Shown: positions 1 to 8,730 of the stretch, in pieces | How the letters are laid out: every line of letters begins with the position of its first letter | Position numbering within the stretch: position 1 is the first letter of the stretch | From: Effrenium voratum | Taxonomy: Eukaryota; Sar; Dinophyceae; Suessiales; Symbiodiniaceae | DNA length: 64,000 bases | Reading direction: 5' to 3' | Assembly (NCBI GenBank): GCA_963377175.1 | Contig: CAUJNA010003294.1 | Coordinates: forward strand, 872,501-936,500 | Translations under genes and position numbers: made by a program | The notes under the pieces: generated by a model | Told to the model about the DNA's origin: nothing | What the model saw: the letters and a program-made list of their open reading frames with translations, nothing else | Databases searched by the model: none

Positions 1-6
1 CTCAGG

Positions 7-26
7 GCTGCAGCTCCAAGCGCAGC
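7..26. repeat. Mini-hairpin, copy 1 of a covarying family
   Basis: GCTGCAGCTCCAAGCGCAGC. It folds as GCTGC, a bulged A, GCT, a 3-nt loop, AGC, GCAGC. The family pattern is N3-GC-W-GCT-N2/3-AGC-GC-N3', where N3' pairs with N3 and W is an unpaired A or T. About 15 copies occur between positions 7 and 11665. The outer three base pairs differ between copies but stay paired. Function unknown. Confidence 0.6.
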
Positions 27-398
27 GGGGTCGAGGACCAGGAGCTCCAGCTCTTCAACATCTCCGACCCGTGCATGCCTGAGCGGCCGGCCGCTGATCT
101 TGGCGACGAGCCGTACGACCTCCCAGACTCGTATTGGCACCATCCGCCGAGGGCAGAGTCCTGTCACGGGAGGGGCAACCTGAGCGAGTCGCCACCTCCA
201 GAAAGGTCGGCGCAAGCCGTGTACTCAGGTCGTGCGGCCTTCAACCCGGACAGGGTGAAGGCTGAGCAGGTCAGCATCAAGCGGCCTGCACCTGCCGGGC
301 GCGACTCATCCACAGCACCCACAACAAAGACCGCTCGGATTGTTTTTGCCAAGCGGGAAAGCCAGGTCAAGGCGCCCCCACAAAGCGTACTCGACCAG

Positions 399-418
399 GC
401 AGCTGCGGATCGCGCTGC
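399..418. repeat. Mini-hairpin copy (GCAGC/GCTGC arms)
   Basis: GCAGC-T-GCG-GAT-CGC-GCTGC. The outer arms are complementary, and the inner triplet pair is GCG/CGC instead of the usual GCT/AGC, so pairing is kept although both sides changed. It lies in the proline/alanine-rich reading frame. Confidence 0.5.
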
Positions 419-482
419 GTCGAAGGCCATCCCCCCACCACCGCTGAGAGCACCACCAGCACCCCCAGCACCAGTGCCAAGG

Positions 483-502
483 GCTGCAGCTCAACGCGCA
501 GC
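483..502. repeat. Mini-hairpin copy (GCTGC/GCAGC arms)
   Basis: GCTGC-A-GCT-CAA-CGC-GCAGC. The arms are perfect; the inner AGC is replaced by CGC. Confidence 0.5.
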
Positions 503-985
503 ATCGGTTCCAAAGTCGATTAGTGGGGTAAGACGGCCTGAGACACCGCCCAAAGCATACAAGCGGGCGCCACCCTCACCTGCACCACAGGCGAGGTACA
601 AGTCGCCACCGGCTCCCAAGTTGCCGGTCAAGCAGCCACCCACTGCAGCTGCCAAGGGCCCCGTCCCTGACGGGACGCAATTCAGCAAGAGGCCAGAGAC
701 CCGGTGGTCATCGCCCTTGACTGGCGCAACACCCTCGACATTTCCGTCGAGCCTGACGGTGCGCCCAAGGATTGGCTTTTGCGAACAGTGTCCAAACTGC
801 ATCGCAGCCACTATCCCATCCAGTTCCGCATCGTCAGCTACTGCCAGGCCCGGGACACCCGGGAAAGCACCCTCCGACTTGCCACCCAGTTTTCCGAGGT
901 GTGCAACGACGCCATTGACGGCTTGGGCACACCCCCGTTCGGAGACGCGGTTCTGACCTGGAAACGGGTCGGACCATCTGGCAAG

Positions 986-1004
986 GTTGCAGCTTTAGCG
1001 CAGC
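986..1004. repeat. Mini-hairpin copy (GTTGC/GCAGC arms)
   Basis: GTTGC-A-GCT-TT-AGC-GCAGC, a 19-nt form with a 2-nt loop. One outer pair is a G-T wobble. Confidence 0.45.
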
Positions 1005-1272
1005 TCGGGGCGTGCGCCATCGTGGACGACAACAACTCCGTCCTCAAGGAGTGCCGCACCGCAGGCGATCGGCGTAGGTGTCGATCGGCGAGACGCCAAC
1101 CGGGCGCTTTACGACGCGCTGGACGAGCTCCACGAGTACATCACCCGGCACCGACGCCTTCTCCGCCCTGCCAGGATACTCGATCAGAACGAGTACCTCG
1201 AAGAGGTTGGCCGCCGCCCGCAATCGGCAAGGGGCGGCCGAGGACTTTTTCGTTGACCTGGCACCGCCGGAG

Positions 1273-1291
1273 GCTGCAGCTCAAGCGCAGC
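1273..1291. repeat. Mini-hairpin copy outside an ORF
   Basis: GCTGC-A-GCT-CA-AGC-GCAGC, 19 nt. It lies after the TGA that ends the HAD-like reading frame, so alanine codon usage cannot explain it. Confidence 0.55.
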
Positions 1292-1336
1292 AAGTGCACC
1301 GGTTTCCAACACCGGTTGTATCATAAGTTTTCCATG

Positions 1337-1356
1337 GGCGCAGCTTAAAGCGCGGT
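1337..1356. repeat. Mini-hairpin copy, degenerate outer arm
   Basis: GGCGC-A-GCT-TAA-AGC-GCGGT. The core is intact and the outermost two positions no longer pair well. It lies in the gap between the HAD-like frame and gag. Confidence 0.4.
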
Positions 1357-1819
1357 GTGTCAGCACACGTGAGCCTGACCTCGTGTGAAAGGTGCGTCCG
1401 ACATGGCGTCAGGGATTTCCCCACCTTCGGATGATAGGTCAAGGTCAACCCCTGGAAGAGAATCTAATGAGGACGACCCTGAACTAGGTTATATTTCGGT
1501 ACCCGCAATGTCCGTAGTTCCCGTAGGTTCCAGGGCATCCTCCTCATCAAGAGATAATCGTAGCCGCGATCGCAACGCGACTCCTCCCCGTAGGACTCCC
1601 ATTGTAGAGGAACCTGATTCAGACTCTACAGCAACTCCCCTTGTGTATAGCCCACAGGTGCCCACTCCCGACCCTTCTAGGGACATGAGTGCTGCCGCGT
1701 TTGTGGCCGGATCGGCGTTGCAACTTGCGCATCAAGCTTCGCTCATTGCTGATCAGGCTGCCAATGTTGCCCTTCATGAGCATCGAGCCGCGGACCAGGC
1801 CAGACAAAGGCTAGGGGAG

Positions 1820-1838
1820 GTTGCCGCTGTTGCGCAAC
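1820..1838. repeat. Mini-hairpin-like copy, relaxed core
   Basis: GTTGC-C-GCT-GT-TGC-GCAAC. The 5-bp outer arms pair perfectly, but the bulge is C and the inner triplet does not pair. Listed as a doubtful member. Confidence 0.3.
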
Positions 1839-2397
1839 AAAGGGAGCAGACCTTTAGACAACAGGCAACTGAGCTGACATACCAAGCCCAGCAAGCAGTC
1901 AAACGAGCCCGTGCTCAGACAGCATTAGCTGAACAAGCTGCACAGCATTCTCAACAGGAAGCTCAAGGCCATGTTCAACAGGTGAGGCAGGAAGCCGAAG
2001 GCCATGTCCATCTGTTAAGACAGGAAGCCGTAAGCCATGTTGAGCGTGTTAGGCATGAAGCACAACAAACAAGGTCGGCCGCTGAAGCCGAAGTGTCCAG
2101 GTTGCGGCAGGAGGCTATTCAAGAAATTTCCTCACGGGAACAGAAGATCCTCCAGCAAAGCAAAGTGATAGATACATTAGGGAGTGAAAACCTTTTGTTG
2201 TCGCAACGCCTTGCCGACCTAGAAAGGGCTGTCGCATCCATGGCACAAAATGTTCCGGTACCTCCGGAAGTCAAAATCCTACGGATCCCGGGTCATCGGG
2301 GCTAAATGACGTTGGACGTGACCTTCAGGTTGGATCACAGGCTCCCCAAGTTCAAGGGCCGAGTGATGCCACACGCGAGCAGTATCCCCCGAAGAAG

Positions 2398-2417
2398 GAT
2401 GCAGCTCTAGGCGCATC
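2398..2417. repeat. Mini-hairpin copy (GATGC/GCATC arms)
   Basis: GATGC-A-GCT-CTA-GGC-GCATC. The outer arms differ from the common GCTGC/GCAGC version but remain perfectly complementary. The inner pair has one T-G wobble. Confidence 0.6.
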
Positions 2418-2973
2418 GGGAAGTTCAAGTAGCGACCCTAAGGTAGCGCCACGTGCCCCTGTTGGTTTCCCAAAATCCTTCGCTCCCCCACAGCCCGACA
2501 TCAAGTCAGATGCCAAGCGTGTGCAAATCCAGGATGGTGATCCACGTGCACAACCACAAAAACCACCGGACGTCGCTCGGACTCAGGATGTAAGGGGACC
2601 TGTAGACGTACAGGCACAAATGTCCTCTTTAACTGAGATGGTCTATCAACTTTCAAAGTTAGTTGAAGCCCAGGTAGGGGTATCAGGGGCTTCGCCCCCG
2701 ATCGCATCGGCTCAGGCACCCCCACCGTCCGTAGCACACAACTGCTATCCCCACGCGTAGGCTAACAAGTGCAAGTATCAAGTGGCTCAATTCACATCCT
2801 CCCCACTTGCACCTTCGGAGGCAAGCTCCGACACATCCTCGGAATCCGGTGACCAGGGTCACACTCCCTCATGCCGAGTCTGTGGTGGCCCGCATGATGA
2901 TACCGCCTGCCCCTCCCTTTCCATGAATGGGGGGCAGGGACAAGGTACTCAAGCAGCAGATGCAAGTGGTGGG

Positions 2974-2993
2974 GATGCTGCTACAAGCGCATC
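2974..2993. repeat. Mini-hairpin copy (GATGC/GCATC arms, T bulge)
   Basis: GATGC-T-GCT-ACA-AGC-GCATC. A full match to the pattern within gag, translated in frame without disrupting it. Confidence 0.6.
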
Positions 2994-3739
2994 AGATCCG
3001 GCCTCACATGAGGAAACCGTGGTTCGCATAAAGGACCTTAAGGATTTAGTGCTTCCTCTTCCGCCAGAGAACGCCGGACAGGCGCGTGGATACGTGAATC
3101 AAGTCCTCATCGCCATTGGACGTTTGCAAAAGACGACCGGTGACGAGCTCTATCTCTGGGCTCAGGATTGCCTGACCTCATCCGAGGAACAACTCAGGGC
3201 AGATAAACGTTTCCCACGCGCAACCCGCGAGATAGCCGCCAAGCTGTTGAAGACCTGTCGCAAAGGCAAGTTCGGGTTGTTGTTCCAAAACATGGTGGAG
3301 CACGAACGGAACACCGCAGGTACAATGCCCAATGGGCGCGTGATGTTGCGTTCGATCTTCAAGCACTTTCAACTGGAGCGTGATCGGATCGGCATCCTTG
3401 GAGAACGCAATCTTCTAGGTTTGAAACTTGCCGGCCAATCAGTAGCGGACATAGAGGCTTTCCGTGAGAAGTACAACTATATTCTCCGCGCAATACCTCT
3501 TGATGAGCTCCCCAAGGAGAGAACTCTTTTCAATCATCTCATTGACGAGTTTGAGAAGTGCCAAGTAATGAAGCATCGCGTCAGAAGGCCGTGCGTCCGC
3601 CCATGATAGTCACCGCCGCACCTGTGCATGGCTTTGGGCAAAGGCTGACCTGGCCATTGAGCTTGCCCAGCAAAAGCGCAACCGTGATGAGTTTGATCAG
3701 GATGTCAAGCACAAACCGGCTGTTCGTGGCACGGGCAAG

Positions 3740-3759
3740 GAAGCAGCTACCAGCGCTTT
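3740..3759. repeat. Mini-hairpin copy (GAAGC/GCTTT arms)
   Basis: GAAGC-A-GCT-ACC-AGC-GCTTT. It pairs throughout, with one outer G-T wobble. It lies in the C-terminal part of gag. Confidence 0.5.
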
Positions 3760-3851
3760 GCCAGCAGAGACTAAGAAGGAGAAGAAGAAGAACAAGAAGG
3801 CGAGAAGAAAGGGGATCAAGGGCAGGATAAAGGCGGCACCCCAGCTGCACC

Positions 3852-4317
3852 ATGATGCATTGCGTACGCAAGACCAACACACCGGTAGGCTTCGCCACAG
3901 GCGGGGGAGCGCAACAAGGAGATAAATCTCTTGCGTTTGAGGACTCCCGTGTGATCCCACCTGATGAGCAGGTTTACGTTTTGAACGAATGTCCGCCCGC
4001 TCCATCAATTGGCAAAACCGTCATCGATCGAGGTTACCTCTTCATCTGGGACCCCAGAGAGAATGTTCCTTATCTTGTGCCTCCTTCTGAGATTGGTAAG
4101 TGCAAGCTTCGGGTTCCTCGCCGTTCTAGGATCAACGCCTCTCCAGGGTTGTTGAGTACGTACCACAGTACGATGAGGTAGTCAAGCCGCAGATCGTTGA
4201 TCAAGCCGCGAATCTTCGACCGATCAATGTCGTTGGTTCTCCTGTGCAAGTCGAGGATGATGCAGTTTCCTTGTCCGATGATGAACCCGCAACATTGATG
4301 GCGATTGGATGCTGAAA
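3852..4317 (+). pseudogene. Copia pol, N-terminal (protease/pre-integrase) part, cut off
   Basis: The frame at 3852-4150 contains PSIGKTVIDRGYLFIWDP and PYLVPPSEIGKCKLR. This SIG...GY.FIW...P.LV block resembles the segment between protease and integrase in copia-like Pol of dinoflagellates. Around 4140 the reading continues in another frame (VEYVPQYDEVVKPQ) through an acidic stretch to a TGA just after 4310. Here coding of copia type stops, to resume only near 6990 with the zinc-binding part of the integrase. I do not see the catalytic D(T/S)G of the aspartic protease, which may lie in a damaged part around 3840-3900. Confidence 0.55.
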
Positions 4318-4512
4318 GCCAAGCTGCCTGCCCACGCGCGCTTCTGGAACGCTGGCGGCACGTTTGCGGACCGTCCCGCAGAGCTAGCCCACTGCGCCGC
4401 GCGCGTTCGGCTGAGAGCGCGCAGCTTGTGGTTGATGAGCGGCATGTGCGGCTTGAGTCTTGAGGTCACGGATCTGCGTGTGGAGCCACCGTCTCGCGAG
4501 TGCCCGCTGTAG
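4309..4512 (+). CDS. C-terminal fragment of an unidentified protein from the inserted element
   Basis: An open frame of 67 codons ending at TAG 4510, starting at the junction with copia pol. High G+C, Ala/Arg/Leu-rich. It ends 48 bp before the next ORF. Its position upstream of the coiled-coil ORF suggests the tail of another gene of the same element. I do not recognise the family. Confidence 0.3.
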   Translation: MLKAKLPAHARFWNAGGTFADRPAELAHCAARVRLRARSLWLMSGMCGLSLEVTDLRVEPPSRECPL

Positions 4513-4559
4513 TTTCTTCCGATGCCGCAGCCGATTTTTGCTCATTAAAAAAAATCAGA

Positions 4560-5252
4560 ATGGCAACCCATATCCTGGAGCGCCGCGAGCAGCTGAGGCC
4601 TCTGCTGAAGGCCGCAGTCGATGCCGATGCGCTGAAGCGAGGGGCCTCCTTGGAGGAGGTGAGCCGCCTGCATGACGAGCTCACTCGGGGAGCGCCCGTG
4701 CTGGAGCGGCTGATAGCCGATGGGCTCGCAGGCAGGTTCCCGGCGGAGGAGGTCGACATCCAGGACTGGAAGGAGATGCTGAAGCAGGTCCAAGAGCTTC
4801 AGCTCAAGCTTCGCAAGCGCTCGAATCAGCGCACGGCTCGCAGCGCTGCTCCCGCGATGGCCGAGGAGCGCAAGGAGGAGAGCTGGGAAGCGATGGAAGC
4901 GCTCCGCGAGAAGCGCGAGGCCCTGAGGCAGCGCCGCATTCGCACGAGCGACACTGCATCGCTGGGCCAGATCGAGAGGGAGCTCTACGAGGTGGAGGAG
5001 CAGCTCGTCAGCAAGAAAATCGCTGAGCGGCTGCCGGTCTCGATGGCGGTCAAGAGCGCAACCCTCGCCGCTCTGGAGCGGGTCGACAGGGCGCGCAAGG
5101 AGCTGGAGGAGGCCCCCAGAGAGCTCCCCACTGAACCTGCAGGGCAGCACCGCCGGCTCGCTGTGATGCGGTACGGACAGAACAGAATCCCGGACAGAAA
5201 AAAGACGTGCGGCACTCGTTCGACCGACCGAATATTTATTATTTTTCTATAG
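4560..5252 (+). CDS. Coiled-coil protein of the inserted viral-like element
   Basis: The ATG at 4560 follows an A-rich leader (TTAAAAAAAATCAGA), which favours this start over upstream in-frame codons. The product is about 230 residues, very rich in Glu, Arg, Leu and Ala, with heptad-like segments (LQLKLRKR, ALREKREALRQRR, IERELYEVEEQLV). No Cys pairs or membrane segments in the first 200 residues. The last 40 residues change character (basic, then IFIIFL), so the natural stop may lie near 5155 and the rest be read-through. It lies directly upstream of the DNA polymerase fragment. Function unknown; a structural or scaffold role is only a guess. Confidence 0.5.
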   Translation: MATHILERREQLRPLLKAAVDADALKRGASLEEVSRLHDELTRGAPVLERLIADGLAGRFPAEEVDIQDWKEMLKQVQELQLKLRKRSNQRTARSAAPAMAEERKEESWEAMEALREKREALRQRRIRTSDTASLGQIERELYEVEEQLVSKKIAERLPVSMAVKSATLAALERVDRARKELEEAPRELPTEPAGQHRRLAVMRYGQNRIPDRKKTCGTRSTDRIFIIFL

Positions 5253-5291
5253 AAAGCAATTTAATTTATTCAGCTCAAACCAATTCGCGCC
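5229..5291 (+). promoter_or_regulatory. AT-rich spacer between coiled-coil ORF and polymerase ORF
   Basis: About 60 bp of mostly A and T (ATATTTATTATTTTTCTATAG and onward) in an otherwise roughly 65 % G+C element, ending just before the ATG at 5292. Short AT-rich spacers before genes are common in Polinton-like and giant-virus genomes and often hold promoters or terminators. No defined motif can be named. Confidence 0.3.
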
Positions 5292-6945
5292 ATGATCTCC
5301 GAGCTCTCTGAACGCATCTGGGGCCGCCTGGCGCTCAGCTCTGTCCGGGCGGTGCCTCTGGAGGAGCCGCGCGCGCCTAGCGCCGAGGCCGCTGTGACCG
5401 AACTGCCCCCGCACGGGGCCGCTTAGACCCGCGAGCTGCGGCTGCGCCCTCTTCCTGGGCAGCAGGTCTTCACCATTGACGCCATGCGGCTGCTGGTGGA
5501 CCAGCTCCGAGACCTGCTGGCCATTCGGCTGCCCTTCCTCGCCAAGGTCAGCTTCCAGATCCTGCTGACGCGCCCAGCCGCAAACGACGAGGATGAGGAC
5601 AGGGTGGAGTTCACGCTCTACTTCCTCAAGCTGGCGCCGTGGATCGTGAGGCCCGCGCCCCCGTCGGCCCGCGCCGGAACCATGATGGCGGCCATCAGGA
5701 CGAAGTTCGAGGTCGCGCTCGAGCGCTCCCGCCTCCCCGAGTCGAACTGGAGCGTCGTGGGCATCACGGCTGCGTATTTGCTGACTGCTCCCTCGCAGCA
5801 GCTGGCCGACATGCCCGCGCCCAACGAGGCGGGAGGCTGCTGGAAGGAGCTGCCCGAGACCCTGGCCAAGAAGAAGGCCATCTGGAACCCTCGGAACGAG
5901 GACCACCGCTGCTTCATGTGGTGCGTCCTCGCCCACTGCCTCGGGGTCGACGGCCCGAGCTGGCCCGCCGCCGAGGACCGCGCCCCCCCGGGCTGCCAGC
6001 CCGCTCTGGCCGACGTGGGGGTGGACTTCTCCGGCCTGCCGACGGACCGCCCCGTGGGCTTCAACGACATCGACGCCTTCGAGCTCCGCAACGCCGGGCG
6101 GGTGGAGGTCTTCGTCTTCGTGTGGCAGCGAACCCTGTGGGCGGACGGGCTGGAGTACTACCACGTCCTCCAGCAGCGCGCCCCGAGCGGCACGGGCGTC
6201 GTCCAGCACACCGTGCTGCTTCTCCTGCACAGCGGCCACTTCAGCTTGATCCACAACTTCCAGGCGCTGGCCAGCAGACAGGGGCTGACCCTGGGAGCCA
6301 CGCCCAGCAACAGCGGCGGCTGCAAGGAGTACAAGTGCCCGAGGTGCATGGCCCGCTTCACCCTGAAGGCCTCGTGGCAGCGCCGCCGCGCCACCCAGTG
6401 CTATCGAGAGATAGCCGAGCGCACTCGGAAAGTGCCGCTGCCCCGGGCATGGGAGGAATTTGCTGCGGTACAAGGCCAAGGCCTCCGCAGAGCTCGCGCC
6501 CCTGACATGCTACGCGGACCTCGAGGTCTACAGCACGCCCGCCCCGACGGTCCACATAGCGCAGCAGCAGCCAGCGCGCCAGACCGTCGCGGCTTCTTCC
6601 TGCTACGTCGCCGTCGGGCGCTGCGGCTACGTGCCACCCGAGGAGCTGAGGCTGAGGCTCACGCACCACAAGCGGGACAGCAACAAGTTCCACGCCGTCC
6701 GCTCCATGCTGGACGACCTTCTCAGGCTGGCCGACCACTACGTCACCTGGATGGAGACGCCGAACTCGGCCCGTCAGCGTGACTCGGCGGGAGGAGCTGG
6801 GGCACAGGGCCGCCACTCGCTGCAGGGAGTGCCTCGCGTCCTTCGAGACCGCCGAGAAGAAGCTCCACCACTGCCACGGCACCGGGCGGTATCTCGGGGC
6901 GCTGTGCCACTCCTGCAACATTGCGGCCCAGACGCCCAAGACCAG
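5292..6945 (+). pseudogene. N-terminal half of a Polinton/adintovirus-like family B DNA polymerase
   Basis: Read as one protein with an in-frame TAG at 5424 and frame changes near 6455 and 6775. Residues coded at about 5880-6440 show the block usual upstream of protein-primed PolB in Polintons and adintoviruses: WNPRNEDHRCFMWCVLA, then PVGFNDIDAFELRNA, a strand with VFVFVW, HTVLLLLHSGHFSLI, and a CX2C finger KCPRCMARFTL. After the first frame change, LTCYADLEVY matches the YADxE exonuclease motif. After the second, CRECLASF, HHCHGTGRYLGALCH and CN match the C-x2-C...H-x-TG.x.RG..H..CN element typical of this polymerase group. No palm motifs follow, so the polymerase is cut off after its exonuclease half. 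Normally such enzymes copy linear DNA from a terminal protein. Broken copy; not functional as read. Confidence 0.75.
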
Positions 6946-8272
6946 AGCACCTCCTGTGCCCGCACCAGCGGTGCCCGAACATCCTGATGACGAGCGCAGG
7001 CTTGTCGATTTTGCAGAAGGTGGTGAGCTTCGTGATGAACCTCGGCTTCGGGCCGAAGCCAGTTCACCGGAACACCAACGGACTCACTTCCCCAAGAATC
7101 CCTTCTGCAAGATTTGCAACATCGCTAAGAACGCCTCAATGCGTGTTGCCCGCAAACCAGGGGGGCGGAGTGACGATCTTCTCGACGCACACACCGCTCC
7201 CTACCAGCAGCTCGCTACTGATGGCGTGATCTTGGCGAAAGGCGATGAACACGTTGGCCTCGGCATAGGCGGAGTAAAATCCCACCATGTCATCAGGGAT
7301 GTGTTTTCCGGCACAAGGGTCGCGTACCCGGTCTCTAAGAGAGACATTCCGTCGCACGCAAGGAATCTCAGGCATTTCGTTGGCCTCAGAGCCAACGAAC
7401 TGGCTCCACACTGTCTCATAAAAATGGATGAAGCTGGGGAGTTGCAGGGAGCGGCCGAGGAAGTAGGGATGATCCCCGAAACCTCGTTGCCGAATCGCTG
7501 GCCACACAACTCCGAGCTCGAGCGAGATGTCCGAGAGGAGAAGGAGTGTTGCAGGAGCATACACCATCAATCGGGTTTGCCCTACTCTCTGCACACGCAC
7601 TCCTATCCCTTCGCATGCCTCTCGATGTCCTTCGACCGACCGTCCACGTTCGATCCGACAAAGACGCAATGGGAAGCACTCACCAAGGAGAAGTTCGATG
7701 GCGTCCGCTGTTGTTTCGGACAACTCGTTTGGTCTCGCCTAAAGTCAGATGGAAAGAGAACCCTAGAACCTAACATGGCCCCAGGCTTGTTCATGGGTTG
7801 GCGTATCGATCCAGGGATGCGATATCGAAGGGTGCTAAAAATTATGGATTACCAAAGTTTCAGAACCAACGGTAATGTTACTGTCCATGACGTGCCCGAA
7901 CCTGAGTTGTTCGTCGAGGAAGGCGATCCTGTTTTCCCGATCGCGGCCGCTGCCGATCGAGCCCTGCGAACAGGCGATGGCGAGGTTCCCGAGTATGCAA
8001 TCAGGGATGTTCCTTTCATTCCTGAAGGCATCCCTGCCCCGTCAACTCCGTCAGGCTTTAAGTCACGAAGTGTGTACATCACCATTGAACGGATTATCAA
8101 GTTCAAGGAGACCCCTGGATGCAAGGCCTGCACCGGCCATGCTAGTTCTACGCATCACACTGACGAATGCCGCAAAAGGTTTGCAGAGCTAGTTGAAAGT
8201 GAGAAGGAAGAAGCGAAGGCCAAAAAGGCCGCAAGTGAGGAGGCCACCAAACCAAGTAAGGGTGCAGATGAG

Positions 8273-8292
8273 GCAGCTGCTATACGCGCTGC
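8273..8292. repeat. Mini-hairpin copy (GCAGC/GCTGC arms)
   Basis: GCAGC-T-GCT-ATA-CGC-GCTGC. The arms are inverted relative to the common type but fully complementary. It lies in the Ala-rich linker after the integrase. Confidence 0.5.
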
Positions 8293-8710
8293 AAAGGCCG
8301 CCTCCCTAGAACCCCCAGAAGCCCCAGAGATCGATGAGGAGGGAGACCCCGAGATCGTCCGTGCCTTGCTTGGAGAGCCCGCCTCTTCTCGGCCCAGTGT
8401 TCCGCATACCGACGCTGTCCCCGCATCAACCAAGAAGGATGAATGGGTTTATAAGCCTAGTGGTACCGTGTTAATCCGCGTGCATCATCAGCCTAGGATT
8501 AAACTTTTCACTCCCAAGGATGTCGGTGATTGTCCCGTGTCAGTGTGCAGAATCACACCCGGTAGGACCACTCGCATTGTGTCCCAGCAAGATGGTAGCA
8601 AGGAAGATATCAGGGATGGTTGGGCAGGCAGGTTCTCAGCACATCGAGAACTCCCTGCGTTCTGGACTGGCATAACCATTTTTAGGTTATATAGTGATTC
8701 CGGGCATTCG

Positions 8711-8730
8711 GCTGCAGCTTTAAGCGCAGC
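8711..8730. repeat. Mini-hairpin copy (GCTGC/GCAGC arms)
   Basis: GCTGC-A-GCT-TTA-AGC-GCAGC. Perfect match to the pattern. Confidence 0.6.

Larger units (their letters stand above)
75..1256 (+). pseudogene. Decayed ORF with proline-rich N-terminus and HAD-phosphatase-like domain
   Basis: About 390 codons can be read with frame changes near 675 and 1058. The first 200 residues are rich in Pro, Ala and Lys and look disordered. The second half carries an ordered set resembling the four HAD motifs: DWRNTLD (704-745; motif I, Asp nucleophile position), a short hydrophobic strand ending in IVSY (motif II Ser), SGKVAAL (motif III Lys) and AIVDDNNS (motif IV acidic pair). After the second frame change it ends with a basic helical stretch and a TGA at 1254. 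The HAD assignment rests on motif order and spacing only. It lies just upstream of the copia-type gag and carries the same mini-hairpins, so it may be part of, or a passenger of, the same retroelement lineage. The frameshifts make it a probable pseudogene unless they are assembly errors. The true start may lie left of the window. Confidence 0.5.
1385..3840 (+). pseudogene. Retroelement Gag: coiled-coil region, CCHC knuckle and capsid-like region
   Basis: One protein spread over three frames. The first frame (1385-2305) starts with a Ser/Pro/Asp-rich tail and continues into a long Ala/Gln/Glu/Arg coiled coil with heptad-like repeats of RQEA (about residues 100-290). Coding appears to move to the next frame near 2260-2290 and runs to 3606 with one in-frame TAG at 2758-2760; both sides of this stop are in the same frame. 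At about 2872-2910 it has CRVCGGPHDDTAC, a CX2CX3HX4C knuckle. The following roughly 200 residues (about 3000-3590) are helical, with the LPLPPENAGQARGY-type start I associate with capsid regions of dinoflagellate copia elements. A third frame continues to about 3840 and ends in a Lys-rich tail. Gag would package the RNA in a particle. Confidence 0.7.
4318..6985 (+). mobile_element. GC-rich Polinton/adintovirus-like fragment inserted in copia pol
   Basis: Copia pol coding stops near 4317 and resumes near 6990-7020. Between these, base composition changes (40 of 60 bases G+C in the line at 6301, against 26 of 60 in the copia line at 8041). The segment holds a short C-terminal ORF piece, a complete-looking coiled-coil ORF, an AT-rich intergenic spacer, and the N-terminal half of a protein-primed family B DNA polymerase, all on the + strand and tightly packed as in a virus or Polinton. 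The polymerase palm is missing, so the fragment is truncated where copia resumes. I found no clear target-site duplication or terminal inverted repeat, so a rearrangement or an old integration later shortened is as likely as a simple insertion. Confidence 0.6.

Noticed and set aside
5247..6479. 410-codon ORF on the - strand
   Set aside because: Shadow of the GC-rich polymerase gene on the + strand, which has clear family motifs.
5639..6505. 288-codon + strand ORF in another frame
   Set aside because: Arg/Pro/Gly-rich shadow of the same GC-rich polymerase gene.
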